From NCBI RefSeq assembly GCF_010389155.1, contig NC_057767.1, forward strand, positions 2,649,765 to 2,713,764: a stretch of DNA of 64,000 nucleotides, written 5' to 3'. The DNA comes from Erigeron canadensis (Eukaryota; Streptophyta; Magnoliopsida; Asterales; Asteraceae). Below the pieces are notes generated by a model. It was not told the origin of the DNA. It searched no databases and was given only the letters and a program-made list of their open reading frames with translations. The translations under genes were made by a program, and so were the position numbers. Numbering within the stretch: position 1 is the first letter of the stretch; each line of letters opens with the position of its first letter. Shown piece by piece: positions 9,215 through 19,671 of this stretch.

Positions 9215-12200
9215 ATGGCTCAGATACTGCTTCATGGCACTCTTCATGTAACAATTTATGAAGTTGATAAGCTTCATAGTGGTGGACGTAATATTTTCAA
9301 CAAGGTACACACCATATATTTTTTGGTAGAGATTTCCTCAAGTTATCAGAACTTGATGGGTAAAGTTGCAATGCTATTGACCATTGGATCAAAATTAATG
9401 GTAAGAGATTTAAAAATGAATATTTAAACTTGATCATTGATTTCAATCTAATGGTCATGATCCTCTTCATTTTCGCGTTTTTACCTGTTTTCATAAAAAA
9501 AGGAAAAACTTTTAATTTTATACCATTAAGGTTCAAACAGAATATGAGCAAATGACAAGCTAGATGGATTAGGATTTGTAATTTAATACCCTTCCTTATG
9601 AACAAATCAAACAAATTCAGTTTAGAACATACGAGCATGGTACCCGCGCAATGCAGTGGTGGTGGTGGGAAAGACGGTCCGATGGTGGCGGTGAGAGTAC
9701 TTTTTTAGAGATGAAAATAGTTGAAGGGCATAGTTGGTATATCACATGAGAAGGTGCCTAGCATGGAAAATTATTTAAGAGTATTTTTGTCTTATCAGGT
9801 TTTTAATTAAGTAAAGAGGAGAAACCCAGTTTCCTTTATAAGGGATTATAGATAAAAGTATGTAGAGTTGTATGCAAACTTTTGGTAAAAATGTCTGCAA
9901 TTTTATTTTAATAGTTTGAACAAAATTTCAAGTTGTTTTGTTCTTTCATGAAACATGGGATTGACAACGATATTAATAACTGACTTATTATCACAAAGCA
10001 AATTGAATTTAACATGATGTTTTGGTGCATTTCCGGGTGACAACATCATTATAGAAGTTTGTCTTGAGTCTATTGAATATGTACTTGTAATAAACGTTAA
10101 GTTTTCGCGTATAATAAAGTCAACCTTGACTGTTGACCAAGTCAAGCTCGACCTTTGACCAGGTCGAGCTCGACCTTTGACCAGGTCGAGGTCGAGGTCA
10201 AGTCAAGGCTTTGGCCCGGTTCATGTTTAAGCCTATATATATAGATGTAAGGTTTAGGTTTCAAAAGAGAGAGAGAAAGAGAGAGTTTGAGTTACAACTC
10301 ATTAATCTTCTAGTTTTTGTTTTTTCTCATACTCTTTCACTTAGGAACTTGGTATTTACTTGTAATTGCATTTACTGAAGTAATATACGGTTCGAGTTTA
10401 TTCATATTCGTGTTCGTATTGATATATTGTTGTTGACTGCTTTTGTATAAGATTTTCCGCACATATACATTAGATACTTAATCTTGTTTGATCCGATGGC
10501 ATAGGGACTTTCAGTATGCATGATCATTGATATGTAAATCCTTTATATAATTTCTAAGACATAGATATTTCATAAATAATATCTGTATTTAGCTTTTGTG
10601 GAAGATTTATAAACTATATATTTTATGCTTTTTACTTCCCCAAGATACAAGAGAATCAAAAGTTATATACAAAAACCAGTAACAAGATCACTTATTAACA
10701 ACACACTTAGCCTAATCAACATCAACATATGGTTCAAGAAAGATATGAGGAACAGAATGTTTTAGAGGGAATTCAATCATGAAACAAGAATAAGATGAAA
10801 GTCAAATTTACCGAATAAGATGTAAATGGATCATATACATCACAAACAATGATGCGTGTGAGAGGTTTTCTTGAATCCTAGACGTTTAAGCGATGTCACA
10901 TCCTTTATATATAAACCCTGTATATTGAGTGAGTTTTTGCATTGTTTCTAATATTCTAACAGATTGTGGCTAACATAGAGGAGACAGTTGGATTTGGGAA
11001 AGGAACCCCCAAAATCTATGCAACTATCGATTTAGAAAAGGCCAGAGTCGGACGAACTAGAAAGATCGAAGATAAACCCCAAAACCCAAAATGGAATGAG
11101 TCTTTCCACATTTATTGTGCTCACTCGGCTTCTAATGTCATATTCACTATCAAAGATAATAATCCCATCGGTGCAACCTTAATCGGACGAGGTTATGTTC
11201 CTGTTAAAGAACTCTTGGATGGGGATGAAGTGGACAGATGGGTCGAGATTTTAGACGAGGACAAAAATCCCATAAGTTCTGGTTCTAAAATCCATGTTAA
11301 GTTAAAGTATTTTGGTGTTACACAAGATCGCAACTGGGCTCACGGACTTAAAAGTGCCAAATATCCTGGAGTTCCATATACTTTCTTTTCTCAGAGACAA
11401 GGATGTCGAGTTTCCTTGTACCAAGATGCTCATGTTCCTGACAACTTCATCCCCAAAATACCCCTGTCTGGAGACAAGTACTACGAACCCAAAAGATGTT
11501 GGGAGGATATATTTGATGCTATAACCAACGCGAAACATTTCATTTATATCACGGGCTGGTCAGTTTATACTGAGATAACTTTGATCAGAGATTTAAGAAG
11601 GCAAAAGGCTGGAGGTGATGTCACACTCGGTGAACTTCTAAAAAAGAAAGCAAGTGACGGCGTTCGGGTTCTCATGCTTGTTTGGGATGACAGAACCTCT
11701 ATAGATGTACTAAAAAAACACGGAAAGATGGCTACCCATGATGAAGATACCGAAAACTATTTTAGCAACACGGATGTTCATTGTGTGTTATGCCCACGTA
11801 ACCCCGATGATGGTGGAAGTTTCATTCAGGACCTTCAAATTTCCACAATGTTCACTCACCACCAGAAAATTGTGGTGGTGGACTCTCAGATGCCGAGTGG
11901 GGACTTACAGATCCGGCGAGTGGTGAGTTTTGTAGGTGGTATTGATCTTTGTGATGGAAGATACGATTCTCAGTTCCACTCTCTTTTTCGAACACTTGAT
12001 ACAGCTCACCATGACGATTTCCATCAGCCGAACTACACTGGGGCTTCCATAACCAAAGGTGGACCACGAGAGCCGTGGCATGATATCCACAGTCGACTAG
12101 AGGGACCCGTGGCTTGGGACGTGCTTTTTAACTTTGAACAAAGGTGGAAAAAGCAATGTGGGAAAGACCTTCTTGTTAATTTAAGAGAGCTTGATGGCGT

Positions 12201-13760
12201 CCTTACCCCGCCATCTCCAGTAATGTTTCCTGATGACCAAGAGACATGGAACGTGCAATTGTTCCGCTCCATTGACGGTGGGGCTGCTTTCGGGTTCCCT
12301 GAGACACCCGAAGAGGCAGCTAAATCAGGTCTAGTGAGTGGAAAAGATAATATAATTGACCGAAGCATTCAAGATGCTTATATTCATGCTATAAGGCGAG
12401 CCAAACGCTTTATTTATATAGAAAACCAATATTTCTTAGGAAGCTCTTATGCATGGCAGTTTGATGATATTAAGGGGGAAGATGTTGGTGCTTTACATCT
12501 CATCCCAAAAGAGCTTTCGTTAAAGATCGTTAGCAAAATCGAGGCGAGAGAGAGGTTCACTATTTATGTTGTGGTACCAATGTGGCCCGAAGGGAGCCCA
12601 GAGAGTGCATCTGTTCAGGCAATATTGGACTGGCAAAGGAGGACCATGGAAATGATGTATAAAGATATTGTTCAGGCTCTTGCAGCTCAGGGTCTTCAGG
12701 AAGACCCGAGAGATTACCTCACATTTTTCTGCCTTGGTAACCGTGAGGTGAAGAGAAGCGGGGAGTATGAGCCTTCTGAAACACCTGAACCAGATTCTGA
12801 CTATTTGAAAGCTCAGCAGGCCCGGCGGTTCATGATCTACGTCCATTCCAAAATGATGATTGGTAATTAGTCCTTAAACTTTTTTTTCTTTGAAAATGCG
12901 GCATTTTCAACCTATTTATGTAGAAGGGGTCAATTTGGGTCGACTTATAATGATAACCGGTTGATAAGTTTAAATTTCTGAAAATCTTGTATGTATAGTA
13001 TAGTTTCACGACACGGGCCTTAAAGAAAGTGAGTTGAATGGGTAACGGGCCAAAAGTCTGGCAAGGTGTATTATAAAGCTTTACTACCACCTAAATCGGT
13101 TTTCATCATGTTGCCAGATTAATATATGAATTTTTAACATATTTAGTACACATATAGGTCGGTCAACCATTTTGACCCTTTACCCAACTAGTCATTTTTG
13201 TGAGGTATGTTCATAAAAGAATATGTTCATATAAAAAGTATATGTTTATATAACATCTTTTTAATTTGTTGTTAGATTCTAACGTTTTTGGATTTGCTCT
13301 TACATTATACTTTCCATGTCACACAGTCGATGATGAATACATAATTGTGGGATCTGCCAACATTAACCAACGTTCCATGGATGGTGCTAGAGATTCCGAG
13401 ATAGCCATGGGAGCCTACCAACCTTACCATCTGTCTACCCGTGAACCTGCAAGGGGTGAAATCCACGGTTTCCGTATGGCTCTATGGTACGAACACCTCG
13501 GCATGCTTGATGACAGCTTCCAGCTCCCAGAAAGCACAGAATGTGTGAAGAAAGTTAACCAAATCGCCGACAAGTACTGGGATCTTTATGCTGGTGAGAA
13601 TCTTGAACAAGACCTCCCTGGTCACTTGCTTCGCTACCCTATTGGTGTTGCTAATGAAGGTAATGTTACTGAACTGCCTGGAACCGAGTTTTTCCCTGAC
13701 ACAAAAGGTCGTATTCTTGGTGGCAAAGTTGTTTACTATCCTCCAATTCTTACTTCCTAA
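9215..13760 (+). CDS. Phospholipase D alpha, tandem copy 1
   Basis: Hydrolyses membrane phospholipids such as phosphatidylcholine to phosphatidic acid and the free head group; in plants it acts in ABA, drought and wounding responses. Coding exons are 9215-9304, 10963-12862 and 13327-13760, giving 807 residues, the normal PLD alpha size. An N-terminal C2 domain (about 1-125) precedes the catalytic part. Both HxKxxxxD motifs are intact: H330/K332/D337 and H658/K660/D665. The second is split by intron 2 inside codon 664. The [10 protein letters not shown] signature is present. I chose the start [12 protein letters not shown] from the family N-terminus; an extra in-frame ATG lies directly before it at 9212. 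The Galpha-contact (EKF-like) motif reads ERF at 560-562, whereas copy 2 has EKF. Intron 1 is swollen to 1.66 kb by transposon debris absent from copy 2. Confidence 0.95.
9632..9852 (-). mobile_element. Mini-Helitron in PLD copy 1 intron 1
   Basis: The minus strand starts TCTATAATCCCTTATAAAGG at 9852 after a flanking A. It ends with TTGCGCGGGTACCATG and then CTCG at 9632, with T next. CTCG is one base from the usual CTRR. The start matches the 5' end of the element at 53335, and the CGCGGGTACC ending matches the 3' end near 16196. It is absent from the homologous intron of copy 2, so it inserted after duplication or was lost there. Confidence 0.6.
9903..10100 (-). pseudogene. Ty1/copia RNase H remnant
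   Basis: The minus-strand frame at 9903-10145 contains [20 protein letters not shown] followed by a QLEI segment. This is the characteristic copia RNase H region, where CDN(K/Q)SA...NP..H.RTKH(I/V)E is typical. The surrounding frame is not otherwise recognisable, so only a short piece survives. It lies antisense in PLD copy 1 intron 1. Confidence 0.65.
10131..10520. repeat. LTR-like debris with tandem repeat and palindrome
   Basis: A 22-bp unit (TGACCAGGTCGAGCTCGACC followed by TT) is repeated about three times at 10134-10203. It includes the perfect 16-bp palindrome AGGTCGAGCTCGACCT at 10161-10176. An AGAGAGAG-rich leader-like stretch, TTTCACTTAGGAACTTGG and GATTTTCCGCACATATAC follow, wording that resembles LTR-retrotransposon ends. 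I found no primer-binding site or second LTR, so assignment is tentative. Confidence 0.45.
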
Positions 13761-15397
13761 GAATGGAGGTTCATTAAGCTTCAAAAGATGTTTTCTTTTT
13801 GTGTAACTTGTGGTTTGTGTGATGTTTAAATGAGTATTATGTAGATATGGGACAACTTTTATGCAGAGATGTTCCTATAAGGGATTGTGTGTTCTACTAG
13901 TTTTGTGTTATTTATGCATTTCATTATTAGATGTAATATATGAGATTGTGTATTTCCTCATGTATGTGCCATGATTATGTTTTTCTGTCTTGTAGTTAGC
14001 TCTTTCTTGAAGTGTTCCCTTTTGTGTAGATAACTTTGTTTTTAATATCGTGTACACGTAATGTTGTGCCTAGCTATGAAATTTGCTAAGAAAAGAAAGT
14101 GTTAGTTGTAACTGTTGCGTTCTGCTATGGTGAACTAATCGATCTGTTATATTGTATTCGTTGGTTCTATACTTGTGACTGTTTTATAGTATAAACATAT
14201 TTGTGCATCCAGTTTGAATTAGGTTTAAAAACAAGTTAATATTCCTATTCTTGCAAATTACAATGATTTGAAAATTGAAACAAGTTCTAATATTGCATTA
14301 CTAGCTTTTTGGTAGAAGTTCAAAAACAAAGTCTTCTATTCCGCACACAATTCTTTTATCCTTAATACGACTTCATTGTGATCATAAAAAAGGTGACTAG
14401 TGCTTATCACTTATCAGAATCAATTCGGCGGTCGGACATAAAGTTACAATATAATACTAAACTATTAGATAGCCAACCAACTAAGTGAGTCCAGCAACGC
14501 ACGTTCGTAGCAAAAACAAGTAGACCTGGCCTTCTTATTGTAGTACACGAGATTTGTAAGTGGGTGCAATTTCATTAGCAAGTGGCTTCAATTTCTTTAA
14601 TTTTATATATATGATGTGACATGCTCAATGTATATATTAAAAAACATTATAATGTATTAAAAAAATATTATAATGTATTAAAAAAATAATTTAGTTGAGT
14701 TATTGATGTGAGTGTAAAAATTAGTATTTGTTGGGTTGGGTAAATACAAGAGAGAGAAAGTAATTTTTTAATGAATAGTATCGGTAGGTTGGGTTGTGAA
14801 TGGAGATGACTTAATGACAAAATTCTTGTCCGGGTTAGGAAAGTGGCCTTTTGTTTGGAGTTACCTAAGGAACTTCCTTGAATTCATGATACTTTTGAAC
14901 ATGACACCAACTTTGAAACAAGATAAAGTGGGTTTGGGTTATTAGCAGGTGAATCCATCTAACCTATTCATTAAATGGATTTATATGGGTTGGGTCATTG
15001 ACAAACGGGTTGAGTTATTTAGGCCTTTGTCAACGATACTTTCAAATGCTTAAGTTTTCACTTTCACGTCATAGCCAAATTATTCTTCTCATAATTTATC
15101 CAAAATTTACCCTTTACACAAAATGTTCAAGCACACCAGCCACCTTAGTAACACGTCAGCAAAATATACTAAACTACATATCCAACTTGACATATTTTCT
15201 TCTTTTGTTTTAGTTCTCGTATTATATTAGAAGATCAGCTTACAAATGGAAATGAAGGTTGCATGAGAAATGAGACCGTAAAACAAAACGTCATTTTGAT
15301 AAACATTATATATCTTCCATGCCATTAATTATAACCAACCAGCTACACATTTGATTACCAAATCTATGATTTATCGCTACAATATTACAGTACTATG
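13761..15397. other. PLD copy 1 3' UTR and spacer
   Basis: Through about 13980 the sequence parallels the 3' flank of copy 2 (GGGACAACTTTTATGCAGAG, and an ATGTAATATATGAG / ATATAATATATGAG pair), so it is probably the 3' UTR. Beyond that, to 15397, I see no exon-like frame and no clear element. Confidence 0.5.
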
Positions 15398-15577
15398 CAG
15401 TGACGGATCCATGATTTCACAAGATCGGGGGCTGAACTTTTTTTTGTTTAGCTTAAATTAGGTTGAAGCAAGGTAATTTTGGTTGGGAGATAATGTTAAA
15501 ACATAAAAATTTATAAAGAAAATTTTGGTTAAGGATGGGGTGTTGACCACCCTACTAATACACTTCATCCGTCAATG
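15398..15577. mobile_element. Short hAT-like element, worn
   Basis: Imperfect terminal inverted repeats: CAGTGACGGATCCATG at the left and TTCATCCGTCAATG at the right. I could not match flanking 8-bp repeats, so the ends are approximate. Confidence 0.4.
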
Positions 15578-15600
15578 GCAACACGCTCGGTCATACTAAT

Positions 15601-15795
15601 CAGTGGCGGTACCACATGGGGGGCAAAGGGGGCAAGTGTCCCCCTCAGTTTAGATTTTGTTATGTATTTTCAAATTTTTCATCGATTTAAAATTTTTTTT
15701 ATATAGGTTTTAATATTTTGACCCCTTTTATATTTATATATCACGAATTTTTTAATTTTGCCCCCTTCTGAGATTTTTTTCTGATACCGCCTCTG
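15601..15795. mobile_element. hAT-like MITE with perfect 8-bp target duplication
   Basis: 195 bp beginning CAGTGGCGGTACCAC and ending ACCGCCTCTG, an imperfect inverted repeat. It is flanked on both sides by ATACTAAT (15593-15600 and 15796-15803). An 8-bp duplication and CAG-start TIRs are typical of the hAT superfamily. A relative lies at 63225-63404. Confidence 0.8.
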
Positions 15796-16059
15796 ATACT
15801 AATCGTATTTATTTTAAATACACTAAAAACTGAATACTTCCATTCCATAAGTGTTTAGACATATGCTATTGAAGTAAATTATGTTATCTTTAAACCATTA
15901 TAAAGTAAATAGGGATATATGGTTTTTAAAGCAACATCTTACCACTCTACTAACTAATGTTGGTTTGTTAAATTTACTTCCATTAAATATATATCATTAC
16001 TTTCATTTGGATATAAATTAAATATCTTTATCTAATATATTTATGATACTTTTAATGAA

Positions 16060-16196
16060 ATGATTTATATCATACATCCTTTAACCTTTAAAATAACTAC
16101 ACTACCTCTTTACATCAATAACTTTTACATTAATAACCACATGCTACCACCACCCGTTTTTGTCATTGCCGCCGCATTACGCGGGTACCCTTCTAG
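16060..16196 (+). mobile_element. Helitron-like 3' terminus
   Basis: A CTTTACATCAATAACTTTTAC stretch and ACCACC-rich words are followed by the small hairpin CCGCATTACGCGG and then GTACCCTTCTAG with T next. This matches the CTRR-plus-hairpin rule for Helitron 3' ends. I could not locate the matching TC 5' end. Confidence 0.5.
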
Positions 16197-17496
16197 TTAT
16201 TTAAAAAGAGAAATAATTAAGTTATTTAAATATTAATTTAAAAATTCTCTTAAAATTTTAAATATAATGTGAATTCTATTAATTATGTTTCCTAATTATG
16301 TCTTTTTGTTTTTCCAAAATATTAATCTTATAGTTATGAGTAATTTTAAGCTAATGAGTTAAAAGGAATCTTATTTAAACTTAGTAAAAAAAAATGAGAA
16401 GAAAAGAATTAAAGGGTTTTTAACTTTAGAAAATCTAAATAATAATTCAACAACAAAAAGATAGTACTAAAATTGCGTATTTATTCCTTTTTTTAACAGT
16501 AAAGCAAATTGCAAAGAGGAAAAAAATGATAAAAGAACTGCATAAAAGATGTAATTAAAAAGGTATGTCATTTTATTTTAACTAGATCAAAATAGTCACA
16601 CATTCACACGTGACAACCAATCCCACATATAATATTAGCTTTTATAAGAAATCATTTTTACACGTGAGCCACGACATGGAAGGATATCATAATCTTGATA
16701 TTTTTTTGAAATGGTCATTTTAACATCCAATTAAATACTTAATTCTCAATTAATTAGTGAGAAATGATAAACTTGTCTCGAGAACTATATTTAACTGTTG
16801 CACAATGAGTTATAATATATCATGTTAATAAATCATCTTAATAATCTTTGTCTCGAGGCTATGTATCAATAATTTCCTTAGTTAATTTTCTGTTCAAATA
16901 TTAGTATGAAAAAAAAAAAGAAGCTTAGTTTGCCAAAAAAAATTTTCACTTTCATATCTAAAAAACTCTCTATAAACTATTAATTGTAATTCATAAATCA
17001 TAGCCTGGCTTGTCAAGTATAAAGTTAATCGAAGCTATTGATTATAGTGACCATATTCTTGAAAAAAAAAACGATCCACTTTATATCATAAAACTATATT
17101 ATATTCAATTCTCAAAAACGAGTAATGCTCGTATTACAAAATAACTATTATGACATGTGTTGCTCTTATTAGAATTATTAACAACAAACGATATAAAATA
17201 ATCCACACATTGACATGTGCCAAGAAAACCAAGTTCCCTTAAATCTTATTAAGCTATTTATAAAAGTACTCTTTTCAAGATTAAAATGATTTTTTTTTTG
17301 AGATATTGTTCCCACGAGCCACACGATGTAGACACATATTGTCACATGCCACCTCATTTAAATAATTATTGTCCTAACCTTTACAACCAAAAAGATAAAA
17401 CAAAATAAAAAGATAAAAATCCATGATAAGATATTCACACAGTATTATTTTATAAGTAAATTATATTTTTCGTCCCAACTACATATTATCCAAACA
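16197..17496. other. AT-rich spacer without recognised gene
   Basis: Mostly A/T runs. I see no exon-like reading frame and no paired repeats. Confidence 0.4.
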
Positions 17497-17512
17497 TTAT
17501 ATTTTTTTCAAA

Positions 17513-17820
17513 CGGCTCTCTCCCTCTCTCTTTCTCTCTACTCTCTGTCTCCAAACGGCTATTTCTCTTAATTTTTAGATCGGAGATATCAGCATATGGT
17601 TTTGAGATCCAGATTGAGTTTTGAGATTGAGAGCTTGAGATCGAATCTTCCACTTCAGTGGATCCAACCCTATTTTTTTCATCTTTGGGCCAGAGGTCCC
17701 TTCCACCTCGTGGATCTGGAAGCAGTCTCCCTACTTTTGTGTAGGGGTAAGGTCTGTCTACATCATACCTCCCTCGTAGCCCGACTTGTGTCAGGATCGA
17801 GTATCTTTTTGTTGTTGTTG
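17513..17820 (+). mobile_element. Retroposon with SINE-type (TTG)n tail and perfect 16-bp TSD
   Basis: Exactly bounded by direct repeats TTATATTTTTTTCAAA (17497-17512 and 17821-17836). The 3' portion, GGGGTAAGGTCTGTCTACAT through a (TTG)n tail, matches the tail of tobacco TS/Au-type plant SINEs as I remember them. The 5' portion instead begins with a CT-rich run like a mRNA leader, and I see no clear A box. An 83-residue frame starting at 17596 runs through it but resembles nothing known. It may be a chimeric or atypical SINE. Confidence 0.75.
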
Positions 17821-18094
17821 TTATATTTTTTTCAAAATAAAGATTAAAAACTTTGATATATTTATTTAAATTAATTAATTATCTACTTATTTATTTCTAT
17901 CCGCCATTTAATATTACGCGCGAGTCACACGACATTGACGGATACTGTCACACACATACCTCATCAATCAACTACATTAATAATGCACCATCCTAATTCT
18001 TTTTTTTCTTTAAACCAAAAATAAAATATAAAACATAACAATAATAATAATAATTGAGCAACCATATATAAATCATAGTAACATTTCATGATAC

Positions 18095-18342
18095 TAGTGC
18101 TTCACCGATTACCCATCTCTCATCAGTAAACAATATCTTTTCATTCTATATATATATACTTTACTATCTATAATATAATAATAATTATATATCTTACTAA
18201 ATTTAGCAAGTTCTTAACATATTTTTATGTGTTTCAGCTACTGCATCACTTGACATTTTTTACTAATTTTAGTTAGTTTTTTTTTTCTTGGTTTCATGTG
18301 CAGGTTTTCTATTTGGATCAAAATTGTGTGTTAGTTATTTCT
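18095..18342 (+). promoter_or_regulatory. Upstream region and 5'-UTR exon of PLD copy 2
   Basis: Homologous to 8517-8787. TATA-like TCTATATATATATACT lies at about 18147-18162. The block ends at donor TTATTTCT/GTAAGTAT, and the matching acceptor TTGCAG ends at 19663, giving a 5'-UTR intron 18343-19663. The coding start ATG is eight bases after that acceptor. Confidence 0.65.
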
Positions 18343-19671
18343 GTAAGTATATAACTTTAATTTTGTATATTATCATAATATTATTCTTTTTCTTCTTATT
18401 ATTAGTATATATACATGAAATGTGATTTTATGTTTAGTGTAGTATTTTTTGTTGATTTTAGTGAAGATAATGAGTATTTTTCAAGCTATAGTAAAATATA
18501 TATATATAAAATGATCTTATGAACTTTTTGACTCAACTCTGACTGTTTTTAAGTAACTTTAGTTCAGATTTGTGTAAGATTTCAAGTTGATGAGGCAAAA
18601 TTTTGAAACATATGAACCTGGGATGAAATTAGAGGGTTTTGGGGACATATATGGGATTGGGTTCGTCTTATCTGTTTATTAAATGAGTTGTTTTGGGTTG
18701 GACCGGTGATAAACGGGCTAACCCGTTTAAGTATATACGGATTTAGATAAAATAAAAAATGTTATATAGAGAACGGTTGTCGGTTGATGTGCTCGCAATG
18801 TATCAACTTAGAATGTAATGATAACGAGAATCTTTTGTTTATTTCTTTTAGCAATTCTTGTTATTTTGAAGTTAGACTTTTTCACAATTACTTGTAAAGT
18901 GTTTGATGGGTTGAGTATCCAACAAATTTGACATTCTTGACACCTGGAAACCCATTTCACTCGTTTAGTTAACACGTTACATGGGTTGTGTCTTGGGTTA
19001 CCGTGTTTAAGCATGTCCACATTATGGTGGAGGTTTTTGACACACTTATCATGTGGTAGTGTTTTGGTTCGATGGATCTAACCCGTCATCTGTCAACCCA
19101 AACACGGCACGATTAACACCACTAGTTTTTTATAGTTAGGTAAGCAATTCTCTATAGGGTCCGTGGTTAGGGAAAAGGTAGAAATTTTCTAAGTAAACTA
19201 AACATGATCCTTTAATATAAAAAATGTATATATTTAGTTTTTACTAAAAGAAATGTAATATGTAAAAAAATTTCCTATAATCTGCAGTTTTCCTTTAAGA
19301 AGATTTGTGTTACTTGTTTCTCAAACTTCTTACAATTATGTTTTTTTTGTTCCATTTTTGTAGTTAAAATAAACTTATAACCATTTCTTTTTGTTTTAGT
19401 TTGGTTTAAATTTGGTAATTATGTTACATTTTTCCTGGAACTTGCTCCTTAATTGAAGTTGCAATAACAATCCTGAAGTTTCTTATCCGATTAGTTGGTG
19501 CTGCGGGTTTTGATTTTATTCGATTACTTTCGATATAGCTTCAGTTTAGTTTTGTGTAAACAAGTTAATTTTCATTCAATGTATGTGCTTGGTAAAGAGG
19601 TGACATTAGACTAATGTTGATGGCTGACTTATGATATGCATTTGGTTACGTTTTATGTTGCAGGGTAGATA

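Noticed and set aside
10966..10968. GTG as a start of PLD copy 1
   Set aside because: It is an internal Val codon just after the exon 2 acceptor; the true start is in the small upstream exon at 9215.
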